Assembly: GCA_035566015.1 (NCBI GenBank)
Contig: DATMRS010000020.1
Location: forward strand, 248,001-312,000
Direction: 5' to 3'
Source: DATMRS01 sp035566015
GTDB taxonomy: Bacteria; Pseudomonadota; Alphaproteobacteria; Sphingomonadales; Sphingomonadaceae
Length of the DNA stretch: 64,000 bases
This document shows positions 7,815-18,234 of the stretch, piece by piece (position 1 is the first letter of the stretch; the number at the start of each line of letters is the position of its first letter). A program made the translations under genes and the position numbers. The notes under the pieces were generated by a model. The model did no database searches and was not told the DNA's origin. It was given only the letters and a program-made list of their open reading frames with translations.

Positions 7815-8957
7815 CTAGAGCGGCTCGGGCGGGGCCGATACGGTAACAGCGGCGCTGCTGCGGATGAGCAGGCGGACGAGTTCGGTCTGCCGATGCGTAT
7901 CGGTTTTAAGGAAGATCTGCTTGAGATAGGCGCGCGCCGTGGCCGATTTGATCCGCATCGCGCTCGCCGCCTCGCAGATCGTCTTGCCCGCCACCAGCTT
8001 CTCGGCAAGCCGCGCTTCGGAATTGGAAAGGCCATGCAGCTTGCAGAGTGGATCGAGAAAGGGCGACACATCCTGTGGCGGGCGCACCATATAGAGGATC
8101 ACCGCCGCCTCGCCCCGCTCCAGCGCCGGTTCCTCCACGGGGATCATCGTCACCACCAGGGGGCGGCGCTTCTCGGGACTCTGGATCATCAGCATCGAGC
8201 CCTTGGGCAGGCCGATCCGGCGCGCCGCCCGATTCTGGTGGATCGCATGATCGAGCGCGAGCTGGAACTTCAAGGCATCCTGAAGCTGCACCGGAATCAC
8301 CGAATCGTCGCGCCGGCGCAGGCCGTCCTCCGCATTGAGCAGCGTGCGCGCCGCCCGATTGAGGAATTGGGTGCGCCCGTCGCTGTCGAGGACGATGGTC
8401 GCCATGCTGCTTTGGTCGAGCGCGCTGGCGAGCCCGGCAATGTGGAGCCGCGATCGATGGCCCTCGGATCGCGCATCGATATAGCTGGTCAGCAGCGGCG
8501 CGACCACGGCCGCCGTCCGCTTCACCCGGTCGCGTACCTCCGCATCGGGCATGCCGGCAAAACCGATCGCCATCCAGGCCGGGCCGGTTCGGGCGGTGAG
8601 CGGCGTGACATGCACCGCGCGCTCGCCATCGCCCGCATCCACCAGCCAGCGCGGCCCGCCTGCATAGCGCTCCTCGGGCAAGGCCAGCAGCGAGGACAGG
8701 AAGGAGGCCGCGAGCGCGTCGCGCGCGCTTTTCGTCCAGCAGGCGATGATGCCGTCATCGGGCAGGCCGGCTTCGGCGCTGCCGATCCAGATGCGTTCGG
8801 CGTCGAGCGCCTTTCCCAGCGCATCAAGCGCGGCGAAGAAGGAGTCGCCCTCATCGCGCGCATCACGCGGCGCTTCCTTCGGCGCTGCATGCCCCGATGC
8901 CCGGCGATCGACGAACGGATATTCCTGGCGCAGGAAGATATTGGCAGCTTCGGTCAT
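7815..8957 (-). CDS. LuxR-type transcriptional regulator with PAS-like domain
   Basis: 380 residues. Residues ~165-290 resemble a PAS sensor (IVLDSDGRTQFLNRAARTLL is the classic PAS opening). The last ~65 residues form a LuxR/GerE HTH: LSNSEARLAEKLVAGKTICE, then AASAMRIKSATARAYLKQIF. No receiver domain, no autoinducer-binding domain. It lies directly upstream of, and on the same strand as, the repeat-protein operon, so it is a good candidate for its regulator. A ligand is not apparent. Confidence 0.85.
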   Translation of the reverse strand: MTEAANIFLRQEYPFVDRRASGHAAPKEAPRDARDEGDSFFAALDALGKALDAERIWIGSAEAGLPDDGIIACWTKSARDALAASFLSSLLALPEERYAGGPRWLVDAGDGERAVHVTPLTARTGPAWMAIGFAGMPDAEVRDRVKRTAAVVAPLLTSYIDARSEGHRSRLHIAGLASALDQSSMATIVLDSDGRTQFLNRAARTLLNAEDGLRRRDDSVIPVQLQDALKFQLALDHAIHQNRAARRIGLPKGSMLMIQSPEKRRPLVVTMIPVEEPALERGEAAVILYMVRPPQDVSPFLDPLCKLHGLSNSEARLAEKLVAGKTICEAASAMRIKSATARAYLKQIFLKTDTHRQTELVRLLIRSSAAVTVSAPPEPL

Positions 8958-9425
8958 CCCGAGGTCCCCTCTCCCCTCCCCTATATTTTAGGCGTCACTT
9001 CACGCCGGCGGGCGGCCGCCCCCAGCAGCCCACCGTGACGCGGATCGGGATGAAACCGACGCAACAATCTTCCCGAAGACACGAACAGGCAAATACCCTT
9101 GCCCCACTGAAGCAAAAGATATTCGTCTTGTGCAACAAGAGTATGAATTGTCTGATTTAATGTCAACAATAGGCTAACCAAAAAGAGCGCGAAATAGCTG
9201 TAAATTTTCCTTACACTGCACGCAGGCGCGCCTGACCGGCGACACGATTCTTGTCATCCCCCGAACAGGGGAGAAAGCACGATTCTTGCGCTCGCTATCA
9301 TTCCGCCTTGGTAGTGACGCGCGAATGCCGTCATAGTTGTGTAAAGTAAAAGGGAACGCACCGCGCGGGCACGTAAAAAAATTTTACGAGGATTAGGAAA
9401 AGGATTCCGGCGGCCTTTCGCGTCC
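8958..9425. other. AT-richer intergenic region between LuxR-type and ArsR-type genes
   Basis: 468 bp with lower GC than its surroundings and no convincing gene. It contains a direct repeat CACGATTCTTG at 9243-9253 and 9279-9289, with the small hairpin CCCC-GAACA-GGGG between the copies, and a 17-bp palindrome CGTAAAAAAATTTTACG at 9372-9388 just past the ArsR stop. The LuxR gene promoter must lie here. Confidence 0.5.
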
Positions 9426-9761
9426 TCAACTGTCTTGCGGCGCTTCGACTCGCTGCTTGAGACGGCTGAGCATATGCGCGGCGTAAGCGGCGTAAGGTCC
9501 GATCCATCGTTCGTGGAGCGCATGGATCGGCAGCGCGTCGAGATGATTCCACCGCTCGCGCCCCCGGCGCTCGACCACAATGAGCCCCGCTTCCGCCAGC
9601 ACTTTGAGATGCTGCATCACCGTACAGCGATCGATTTCGGGCAGGACGGCGCAGAGCATGCCCGTCGTGCGCGGCCCCGCCTTCAGCGCATCGAGCAATT
9701 GCCGGCGGGCGCGATGGCCAAGCGCCTTGAACAGCAGATCGTCCCGATCGTCGATTGACAT
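9426..9761 (-). CDS. ArsR-family transcriptional repressor
   Basis: 111 residues with the winged-helix ArsR fold: FKALGHRARRQLLDAL is the typical helix 1-2 region, and DRCTVMQHLKVLAEAGLIVV the recognition helix, followed by a wing (ERRGRERWNHLD). No paired metal-binding cysteines are visible; this subgroup usually partners SRPBCC proteins. It is divergent from the SRPBCC gene at 9805, and its ATG touches the operator palindrome at 9761-9778, so it probably represses both genes and starts with almost no leader. Confidence 0.9.
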   Translation of the reverse strand: MSIDDRDDLLFKALGHRARRQLLDALKAGPRTTGMLCAVLPEIDRCTVMQHLKVLAEAGLIVVERRGRERWNHLDALPIHALHERWIGPYAAYAAHMLSRLKQRVEAPQDS

Positions 9762-9778
9762 GTTATAAATCTATAACA
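9761..9778. promoter_or_regulatory. ArsR-type operator palindrome
   Basis: Perfect inverted repeat TGTTATA-AATC-TATAACA lying exactly at the ArsR start codon and 27 bp before the SRPBCC start. Size and AT content are typical of ArsR-family operators. Confidence 0.7.
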
Positions 9779-9804
9779 TATCCTGCTGGAATGCCAGAGG
9801 GAGA

Positions 9805-10257
9805 ATGGCGATGAACCCGAAATTCACGGTTTCCGGCAGGATCGCGCGGCCGGTGGGCGACGTGTTCGAAGCCGTCGTCAATCCGAACCAGCTTTCCCAT
9901 TATTTCACGACCGGCGGCGCCCAGGGCCGGCTGGAGCCGGGCGCGACGGTAAGCTGGGATTTCCACGATTTCCCCGGCGCCTTTCCGGTCCAGGTCGTCG
10001 AGGTGGAGAAGGACAGGAAGATCGTCCTGCGCTGGGATTCGGCCGCGCCGGGCGGGGGCCAGACGACGGTGACGATGACGTTCGAACCGATCGGGGAGGC
10101 CCGCACGCTCGTCCGCATTTCCGAGGAGGGCTGGCCCGAAACGCCCGAGGGGCTGACCGCCTCCTACGGCAATTGCGAGGGCTGGACGGGCATGCTCTGC
10201 GCGATGAAGATGTGGATCGAGCACGGCATCCGGCTTCGTTCCGACTTCTACAAATAA
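9805..10257 (+). CDS. SRPBCC (AHSA1/START-like) protein
   Basis: 150 residues of the helix-grip SRPBCC fold: N-terminal strand FTVSGRIARPVGDVFEAVV, central GDVFEAVVNPNQLSHYFTT typical of Aha1-like proteins, and the closing long helix ENCEGWTGMLCAMKMWIEHG-like region (residues ~128-146). These proteins bind hydrophobic ligands; ArsR/SRPBCC pairs are common in actinobacteria and alphaproteobacteria. A GAGGGAGA ribosome site sits at 9797-9804 before ATG 9805; an ATG at 9811 is also possible. Controlled by the operator between the pair. Confidence 0.85.
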   Translation: MAMNPKFTVSGRIARPVGDVFEAVVNPNQLSHYFTTGGAQGRLEPGATVSWDFHDFPGAFPVQVVEVEKDRKIVLRWDSAAPGGGQTTVTMTFEPIGEARTLVRISEEGWPETPEGLTASYGNCEGWTGMLCAMKMWIEHGIRLRSDFYK

Positions 10258-10267
10258 CCGCGCCGCT

Positions 10268-11074
10268 TCATTCGAACAGGCCGAGCCGCGCCACCTCGTC
10301 GGCGTCGAGACGAATTCCGAAAAGGTCGGCCAGCGCCTCGCGATAGGCCTCGGGCGATGCGATCTCGCTTTCTTCCCGCCCCTCGCGCCGATGCCGGCTG
10401 AGGCGCGCGCCGGTGAGTGAGACGAGCCCGTCGGGCAGGACGCGGCTGACGATGTTCAGCAGCACGAAGCGGCTGCCCGGCGCGCTCGACGTCCAGTGAT
10501 TCGACAGAGCGAGATCGATCGGGAAGACCCGGTCGAGCGTGAAGCTGTATTGCGGCGGCCAATCGCTTTCGCCTTCGGCCAGACGTTCCAGCATCCAGCC
10601 ATGGTCAGGATCGATACGGAAGCGGTGGCGCGCGCCATCGTCGCCTGCGACTTCGGCGCCATCCTCCAGCGGCATGGGTGGCGCATAATTGGCGCCGAAG
10701 CCCGCATCGGCCACCCATTGCCGTCCATCCAGCGCGACGAGGCTGAACGTGTGCGTGCGCGCCGGCACCTCGGCCGCCCCGCCCGCCCAGACGCGCGCGA
10801 GCAACGGACGGAAGGAGAAACCGAGCGCGGCGAGCGCGCTGCCGAAAAGCTGGTTCTGTTCGAAACAATAGCCGCCACGCCGCCGCGTCACGAGCTTGTC
10901 GAACACCGCGTCGGGCGCGATCGAGATACCGCGGCCGAGGCGGACGTCGAGATTTTCGAACGGGATCGCCAGCCGGTGCGCGCGCTGCAAGGCGGCGAGG
11001 CCGGCAAGGTCGGCCGGCGGCGCGGCGGCAAGACCGAGACGGGCGAGATAGGCGGAAAGGTCTGCGGGCGACAT
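10268..11074 (-). CDS. nat: Arylamine N-acetyltransferase
   Basis: 268 residues. Transfers acetyl from acetyl-CoA to aromatic amines and hydrazines in the cytoplasm. The catalytic triad is complete: Cys70 in RRRGGYCFEQN, His108 in ARTHTFSLV, Asp123 in WVADAGFG. Length is normal for bacterial NAT. ATG 11074 was chosen because it gives MSPADLSAYLARLGL, the usual N-terminal helix; a longer frame would run into the uvrB promoter. Divergent from uvrB with 67 bp between starts. Confidence 0.93.
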   Translation of the reverse strand: MSPADLSAYLARLGLAAAPPADLAGLAALQRAHRLAIPFENLDVRLGRGISIAPDAVFDKLVTRRRGGYCFEQNQLFGSALAALGFSFRPLLARVWAGGAAEVPARTHTFSLVALDGRQWVADAGFGANYAPPMPLEDGAEVAGDDGARHRFRIDPDHGWMLERLAEGESDWPPQYSFTLDRVFPIDLALSNHWTSSAPGSRFVLLNIVSRVLPDGLVSLTGARLSRHRREGREESEIASPEAYREALADLFGIRLDADEVARLGLFE

Positions 11075-11141
11075 GGCGCCTTCCTTATCGCGCACCGGCA
11101 CGCTCTGGAACATAAAAGGTCCAGCCCCCATAATAAGCGCC

Positions 11142-13337
<2,196 letters not shown>

Positions 13338-13438
13338 GCCGGCCCTTCCGGCGAAACGTGGTTGCCACGCGACCGGAAGGCTTTGATCAGGCGCGCGGAT
13401 CGTCCATTGCGGGCCAGCCAGAAGAGACAGGAGCGGTA

Positions 13439-13963
13439 ATGCGCGGCACGATAGCGATGGCGATGCTGATGATGCTGGCAGGCTGCGTCGCGCCGCCCGC
13501 CGCGCCACCGCCCCCACCCGCCCCTCCTCCGCGCCCCGCAACACCGCCTCCGCCGCCGCCGACCGACTGGCGCGACATGCCGCTGACGCCCGGCAACTGG
13601 ACCTACAGCCCCGGCGCCGCCCGCAGCGAAGCGCGCTACGCTGCGCCCGGCGCCGCCCCCCTCTTCATCGTGCGCTGCGACAGGAGCCAGCGGCGCGTGA
13701 CGATGATGCGCCCCGCCACCACGACCATGGGCGCGACGCCGTCACTCGCCATCACCACCTCCTCGGGCAACCAGACGTTGCGCGCGGGCACGATTCCGGA
13801 CGCGCCCGGGATGATCGGCGCGATCGCGGTGGCGAGCGATCCCTTGCTCGACAAGATGGCGTTCAGCCGGGGCCGCTTCATCGTCACGCTGACCGGATCG
13901 AACCCGCTGGCGCTGCCCGCCTGGCCCGAATTCGCGCGCGTGATCGAGGATTGTCGCGGCTGA
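13439..13963 (+). CDS. Proline-rich lipoprotein
   Basis: 174 residues. Signal peptide with lipobox LAGC (MRGTIAMAMLMMLAGC), then a run of Pro/Ala (residues ~19-43) and a ~125-residue globular part with WRDMPLTPGNWTYSPG and FIVRCDRSQRRVTM. An ACAGGAG ribosome site precedes ATG 13439. It is anchored in the periplasm or outer membrane. The globular region resembles uncharacterised sphingomonad lipoproteins; function unknown. Confidence 0.75.
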   Translation: MRGTIAMAMLMMLAGCVAPPAAPPPPPAPPPRPATPPPPPPTDWRDMPLTPGNWTYSPGAARSEARYAAPGAAPLFIVRCDRSQRRVTMMRPATTTMGATPSLAITTSSGNQTLRAGTIPDAPGMIGAIAVASDPLLDKMAFSRGRFIVTLTGSNPLALPAWPEFARVIEDCRG

Positions 13964-14047
13964 TGAACAAGGCGACGCAAATTTTTTCGATCGCCCCTTG
14001 TATCGGGCGCGCCGATGATTCAGATTCGCCGCAACAGCAACTGTAGC

Positions 14048-14062
14048 GAAAGGAGGTGATCC
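14048..14062 (+). promoter_or_regulatory. Extended Shine-Dalgarno, full complement of the 16S rRNA 3' end
   Basis: GAAAGGAGGTGATCC pairs without mismatch with the conserved 3' end of 16S rRNA (GGATCACCTCCTTTC) over 15 nt, one base before the ATG of a tiny reading frame. Ordinary sites pair over 4-7 nt. Confidence 0.8.
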
Positions 14063-14063
14063 G

Positions 14064-14120
14064 ATGTCTCATGGTTCAGCGTGGGGGTCGGTTCAGTCCG
14101 TTCGGGAGACGCGGCTCTAA
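14064..14120 (+). CDS. 18-residue peptide gene within a probable small RNA
   Basis: ATG 14064 to TAA 14120 encodes MSHGSAWGSVQSVRETRL. The start lies one base after the 15-nt Shine-Dalgarno. The stop codon sits in the loop of hairpin GCGGCT-CTAAGA-AGCCGC (14111-14128); a second hairpin GGCCGG-CACTT-CCGGCC (14141-14157) and then a strong terminator follow. No gene lies downstream on this strand before the terminator, so this is a self-contained transcript of about 150-200 nt, either a dual-function small RNA or a translated micro-gene. Not recognised; the peptide has no membrane segment. Confidence 0.55.
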   Translation: MSHGSAWGSVQSVRETRL

Positions 14121-14170
14121 GAAGCCGCCAGGGTCTTCCGGGCCGGCACTTCCGGCCGCTGACCATGTCG

Positions 14171-14206
14171 AGAGCCATCGGCGCCCCGCGCGCCGGTGGC
14201 TCTTTC
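14171..14206 (+). terminator. Rho-independent terminator
   Basis: Arms AGAGCCATCGGCGC (14171-14184) and GCGCCGGTGGCTCT (14190-14203) pair over 14 positions with one U-G wobble, loop CCCGC, then TTT. It can end the small transcript, and its other strand lies just past the stop of the DUF2721 gene. Confidence 0.75.
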
Positions 14207-14678
14207 ATGTGGCGCGGTCGGTCTTCCGATGTTCGAGCAGCTCGGCGCGGACCCGAATGGTGCGATAGGCGACGCGCACCTCCAGCAGGAAGCAGATCAG
14301 GCCGGCGATCAGCAGCACCATCGCCGAGATGAAGCCCGCCGCCACATAGCGGCCGACCAGCCAGCGCGAATTGTCCGCGACGAAGATGCCGGCGACCACA
14401 AGGCAGATCAGCACCGCGCTCGTCGTGCACAGTGCAATGGCGAAGATCGCATAGCGAATGCGGCGGTCGAGCAGGCGCAATTCCCACACCTGCCGATCAT
14501 GCTCGGGATCGCCCGCCGGCGCCATCGCGGCGCCGATCAGCCGCGCGCGATCGATGATGCGCGACAGCCGCCCCGCCAGCACGTTCAGGAAGGCGCCGAT
14601 GCCCGACAGCAGGAAGACAGGCGCGACCGCGAGCTGGATCGTATGGGCGAGATCGGCGGCGGCCGGGACGGGATGCAT
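14205..14678 (-). CDS. DUF2721 family membrane protein
   Basis: 157 residues with three hydrophobic segments: residues ~12-35 (IQLAVAPVFLLSGIGAFLNV), ~78-100 (AIFAIALCTTSAVLICLVVA) and ~108-132 (YVAAGFISAMVLLIAGLICF). The GRLSRIIDRAR stretch after the first helix is the family hallmark. Inner-membrane protein, function unknown. It ends against the terminator at 14171-14203. Confidence 0.88.
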   Translation of the reverse strand: MHPVPAAADLAHTIQLAVAPVFLLSGIGAFLNVLAGRLSRIIDRARLIGAAMAPAGDPEHDRQVWELRLLDRRIRYAIFAIALCTTSAVLICLVVAGIFVADNSRWLVGRYVAAGFISAMVLLIAGLICFLLEVRVAYRTIRVRAELLEHRKTDRAT

Positions 14679-14859
14679 GATCCGAACGATGTGTCGAGCG
14701 GCGACGGGCCGTCAAGCGCGTTCCCTCCGACATGCTGGAATCGCTCACATTATCCCGCGACGGACCCGGTTCGTGGCGCGTATCGCCGCCCCGCTTGCCT
14801 TTGCCGCCGGCATTTGCGAACGGAGGATCGCAGGAAGTGGCGCGACGGAGCAGATTTTG

Positions 14860-15477
14860 ATGGCACATCCCGGAAACGCCGCGTTGAAGCGCCGTCGCGC
14901 GCGCCGCGTAAGCCCGCCCGGGCCGCTGACCATGTTCTTCCGGGGCTTCCTGAAACGGCCGGTGATGGTGGGATCGGTGATCCCTTCCTCGCGCAAGCTG
15001 ATCGCGCGCATGCTGAAGCCGGTCGACTGGGCCAATACCAGGGTGTTCGTCGAATATGGGCCGGGCGTCGGCACCTTCTGCGAGCCGATCCTCGACCGGA
15101 TGGCCCCCGACGCGACGCTGATCGCGATCGATACCAATCCCGATTTCGTTTCCTATCTCCGCCGCCGGATCAGCGATTCGCGCTTCGTGCCGGTCCACGC
15201 CACCGCCGCCGACGTGCGCGATGTGCTGGCGGCGCATGGCCATGAGGCGGCCGACTATATCCTCTCGGGCCTGCCCTTCTCGACGCTGCCGCCGGGCGTC
15301 GGTCCGCGCATCGCCGCCGAGACGGCCGCCGCGCTGCGGCCGGGTGGGGCCTTCCTCGTCTACCAGTTCTCGCCCAAGGTGCACGCGTTCATCGCGCCCC
15401 ATTTCGAGCGGATCGACCATGGCTTCGAACCGCTGAACATCCCCCCCGCCCAGCTTTATTGGGCGTGGAAGGACTGA
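14860..15477 (+). CDS. SAM-dependent methyltransferase, phospholipid N-methyltransferase-like
   Basis: 205 residues with a Rossmann methyltransferase core: motif I FVEYGPGVGTF binds SAM, the second acidic strand is LIAIDTNPDF, and motif IV YILSGLPFSTLP carries the GLP signature of PmtA-type phosphatidylethanolamine methyltransferases and related rRNA dimethylases. N-terminal FFRGFLKRPVMVGSVIPSS is also PmtA-like and suggests membrane association. Start ATG 14860 keeps a basic N-terminus; a later ATG (MFFRGFL) is possible. The phospholipase D-like gene next to it fits a lipid role. Confidence 0.8.
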   Translation: MAHPGNAALKRRRARRVSPPGPLTMFFRGFLKRPVMVGSVIPSSRKLIARMLKPVDWANTRVFVEYGPGVGTFCEPILDRMAPDATLIAIDTNPDFVSYLRRRISDSRFVPVHATAADVRDVLAAHGHEAADYILSGLPFSTLPPGVGPRIAAETAAALRPGGAFLVYQFSPKVHAFIAPHFERIDHGFEPLNIPPAQLYWAWKD

Positions 15478-15484
15478 CGCGCGC

Positions 15485-16663
15485 TCATTCCTCGCCGATC
15501 CCGAAATTGAGCCGCCGCGTCACATTATAATCGAGCACGGCCACCAGAAAATATTCGATCGACCAGCGCAGCCGATTGAGCCAGCTGCTGCGCGCGCGAT
15601 GGCTCTCGCGGGTGATCTCCTCCGATCGCTCCAGCTCGCCGTCGACATAAGCCCGCATGTACCCCGCGAACGGCGCGTCGGCGATCCGCAGCATGATCTC
15701 CAGGTTGATATAGAGGCTGCGCATGTCGAAATTGGCCGATCCGCTGTGCACCGCGTCGTCGATCACGAACAGCTTGGTATGGAGCTTGGTCGGCTGATAT
15801 TCGAAGATGCGCACCCCCGCCTTCAGCAGGCGGCGATAGCAATGCCGCGCCGCGCCGATCGTCGCGCTGTTGTCGGATTTGGCGGCGGTCAGGATACGCA
15901 CCTCGCCGCCGCGCCGGGCGATCCGCTCCAGCCGGCGGAGCATCGCCGGATTGGGCGCGAAATAGGCGGTGATCATGTCGAAACGCCGTGCGCCGCGCAT
16001 ATCGCGCTTCACCATCCGCGCCCAGGGGCTGAGCCGCCGCGTCGGCCCGCCGAACAGCCAGCGCACCGGGCCGGGCGGGCTGCTCCAGCGCATGAGCCCC
16101 CGGCGCAGCGACCGGATTGAGGCTCGCGGAATGCGCGCCCAGCGCATCAGCCCGTCGAAATAGCCGACAAGGCGCGCCGCCGCCGGCCCTTCCAGCGCGA
16201 TGCCGAGGTCGCGCCATGCCTGGTCGGCGGTGGTGCCGAAATAGTCGCACGAGACGTTGAAGCCGCCGATGATGACCGATTTCTCGTCGGCGAGCGCGAG
16301 CTTCTGGTGATTGCGCAGCAGATAGCGCCGGCCGAGGCTGGGAATGAAGCGGCAGAGATCGGCCCCGGCGGCGCGCAAGGGCGCAAGGAAGGCGTCGCTC
16401 GCATCCGATGATCCGAAGCCGTCGATAATCATCGACACGCGCACCCCCCGCGCCAGCGCCGCGATCAGCGCATCGCGGACCTTCAGGCCCGCCTCGTCGC
16501 CCGAATAGGTGTAATAAAGCAGTCGCAGCGACGTCTGCGCCGATCCGATCAGCGCAAGCAACGCTTCGAGCCGCGCCGGCCCGTCGGTGAGCAAAGTCAG
16601 CCGGTTGCCGTCGACACTATAGTGCGCGGTCGCCTCCACCGCCACGGCGCGCATCGTCTCCAT
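15485..16663 (-). CDS. Phospholipase D/cardiolipin synthase-like protein
   Basis: 392 residues with two HKD motifs: NHQKLALADEKSVIIGGFN and LHTKLFVIDDAVHSGSANFD. These form the shared active site of the PLD superfamily, which makes cardiolipin or cleaves phospholipids. There is no N-terminal pair of helices as in ClsA, so a ClsB/C-like enzyme is more likely. ATG 16663 is chosen because the frame upstream runs through a dispersed palindromic repeat (16721-16752). Its stop faces the methyltransferase stop, 7 bp apart. Confidence 0.85.
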   Translation of the reverse strand: METMRAVAVEATAHYSVDGNRLTLLTDGPARLEALLALIGSAQTSLRLLYYTYSGDEAGLKVRDALIAALARGVRVSMIIDGFGSSDASDAFLAPLRAAGADLCRFIPSLGRRYLLRNHQKLALADEKSVIIGGFNVSCDYFGTTADQAWRDLGIALEGPAAARLVGYFDGLMRWARIPRASIRSLRRGLMRWSSPPGPVRWLFGGPTRRLSPWARMVKRDMRGARRFDMITAYFAPNPAMLRRLERIARRGGEVRILTAAKSDNSATIGAARHCYRRLLKAGVRIFEYQPTKLHTKLFVIDDAVHSGSANFDMRSLYINLEIMLRIADAPFAGYMRAYVDGELERSEEITRESHRARSSWLNRLRWSIEYFLVAVLDYNVTRRLNFGIGEE

Positions 16664-16720
16664 GACGCTGGCTTGCCCCGCCGACGGTGCGCTGGCAAGC
16701 GCGTTAGCGGGGCTATCCCA

Positions 16721-16752
16721 CCGTCGTTCCGGCGGAAGCCGGAAATCCACGA
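16721..16752. repeat. Dispersed palindromic repeat, single copy
   Basis: CCGTCGTTCCGGCGGAAGCCGG followed by AAATCCAC: a slightly degenerate member of the dispersed family, in front of the phospholipase D-like gene. Confidence 0.7.
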
Positions 16753-16834
16753 ATACGGCTTGCCCCGCAAAGGCAAACGAAAGGATCGCTGACCATGGAA
16801 GCCAGCGACCCATCCTGTCAGCGCCACATCCTCA

Positions 16835-17963
16835 TCAAGCGAAAGTCACCGCCGGGCGCATTCCCTGGCGGCGGCGCATGGCGCCGCCGACCAAGCCGAA
16901 GCCGGCGATCATCATGGCCCATATCGCGGGTTCAGGCACCGCACTCTGCAGGATCGGCGTCAACAGGAACGCGCGGGTGCCGACGCCGGCGATGACGCCT
17001 GAACCGACGATCTGCCCGAGATCGTTGATCCCCATGGCATCGTTCAGTGTCCAACCCAATGTGGGATCGATCAGGGCGTTGAGATCGGTCATGCTCGTAC
17101 CGTCAGACACGAAGGCATGCAGATCGCCGTCGCCGCTGGTAAAGCCATATCCTACGATTTGTCCGTTATCGTTGATATCATTGGCAACACTGTACGACCC
17201 TCCCAATGTCCCCAGATCGGTCATGCTCGTTCCATCGGAGAGAAAAGCGTGCGAGGCAGCGTTGCCGCTTGTGTAGCTATATCCCACAATCTGCCCGACA
17301 TTATTGATACTGTAGGCGTAGCTATGGGTCCCGCCCAGTGTGCCGAGATCGGTCATGTTCGTCCCGTCAGACAGGAAGGCGTGGGTGTTGTTTCCGCTGG
17401 TGCTACTGTTTCCCACGATCTGACCGGCATCGTTGATGCCGGAGGCGACGCTGTTATATCCTCCCAGCGTCCCGAGATCGGTCATACTTCCCGGTGTTCC
17501 GTCGGACAGGAAGGCGTGCCCATAGAAACCAACGGTACCGGTCCCTACGACCTGCCCGGCATTATTGACGCCGGAGGCAAAACTATCCCGGCCTTCCAAT
17601 GCACCGAGATCGGTCATGCTTCCGGGTGTCCCATTGGACAGGAACGCATGTTGGGCGCTGTTGCCGCTGCCGCTGCTAGATCCCGTAACCTGTCCGGCAT
17701 CGTTGATCCCGGTTGCGGTGCTGTAATCCCCTCCAAGCGTGCCGAGATCGATCATGTTCGTCCCGTCGTACAGGAAGGCATGTTCGCTGCTGGCGGCCAA
17801 GCTCGTTCCTACGACCTGCCCGGCATTATTGATGCCGGAGGCGTAGCTATAACTCCCCCCCAGCGTGCCGAGGTTCGGTCACCTCGTAGAGCACGGCCGC
17901 CATTGCCGGGCTGGCTGCCATCAAGGTCGCCGCGGCGACCGCACCGAATAGAGGCTTCCTCAT
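16835..17963 (-). pseudogene. HAF-repeat, PEP-CTERM surface protein with a +1 frameshift
   Basis: ATG 17963 begins a good signal peptide (MRKPLFGAVAAATLMAASPA), but after YEVTEPRHAGGEL the frame hits TAG. Moving one base restores DLGTLGGSYSYASGINNAGQ and about 320 further residues. The lesion is one extra T in AGGTTCGGTC near 17873-17875. The body has seven to eight ~45-residue HAF repeats (HAFLSDGT, MTDLGTLGG, INDAGQIVG). The end is a textbook PEP-CTERM tail: PEPAIWAMMIAGFGLVGG then RRR, which directs exosortase-mediated sorting. It is either a real pseudogene, a phase-variable gene or a sequencing error. Confidence 0.8.
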
Positions 17964-18163
17964 CTTGAATTCCCTGTTAACCAACCCAACGCAAGACTAC
18001 TCCACAAGGCTCTCATTGATATCCCCCGAACGGGTGAACCTTGGGAAATCCCTGCGGCCGCATGGTCCCTTTTTGGAACAATCCGACGCGCGCCGATCGC
18101 ACATCAGGGTCCCTCTTCAAACTTCCAGGTTCAAACTGCGGCACCACCGCACAGCCGTCGCCG

Positions 18164-18191
18164 TTGACACTCGCGGGGGCCTCTGCTACCC
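18164..18191 (+). promoter_or_regulatory. Possible rpoZ promoter
   Basis: TTGACA at 18164-18169, 16 bp spacer, CTACCC at 18186-18191, about 45 bp before the rpoZ start. The -35 is perfect; the -10 only partly fits the alphaproteobacterial GCTANAWC pattern. The rest of 17964-18234 shows no gene. Confidence 0.4.
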
Positions 18192-18234
18192 GCCGGCCTT
18201 CCCCTTTGCCCTGATTTCCAGCGGAGCGTTCGAT

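Noticed and set aside
9254..9580. 108-codon minus-strand frame overlapping the ArsR gene
   Set aside because: It overlaps the well-supported ArsR reading frame and extends into AT-rich non-coding DNA.
11106..11127. SOS (LexA) box before uvrB
   Set aside because: GGAACATAAAAGGTCC has one good half-site, but the second does not match GTTC-N7-GTTC or its complement.
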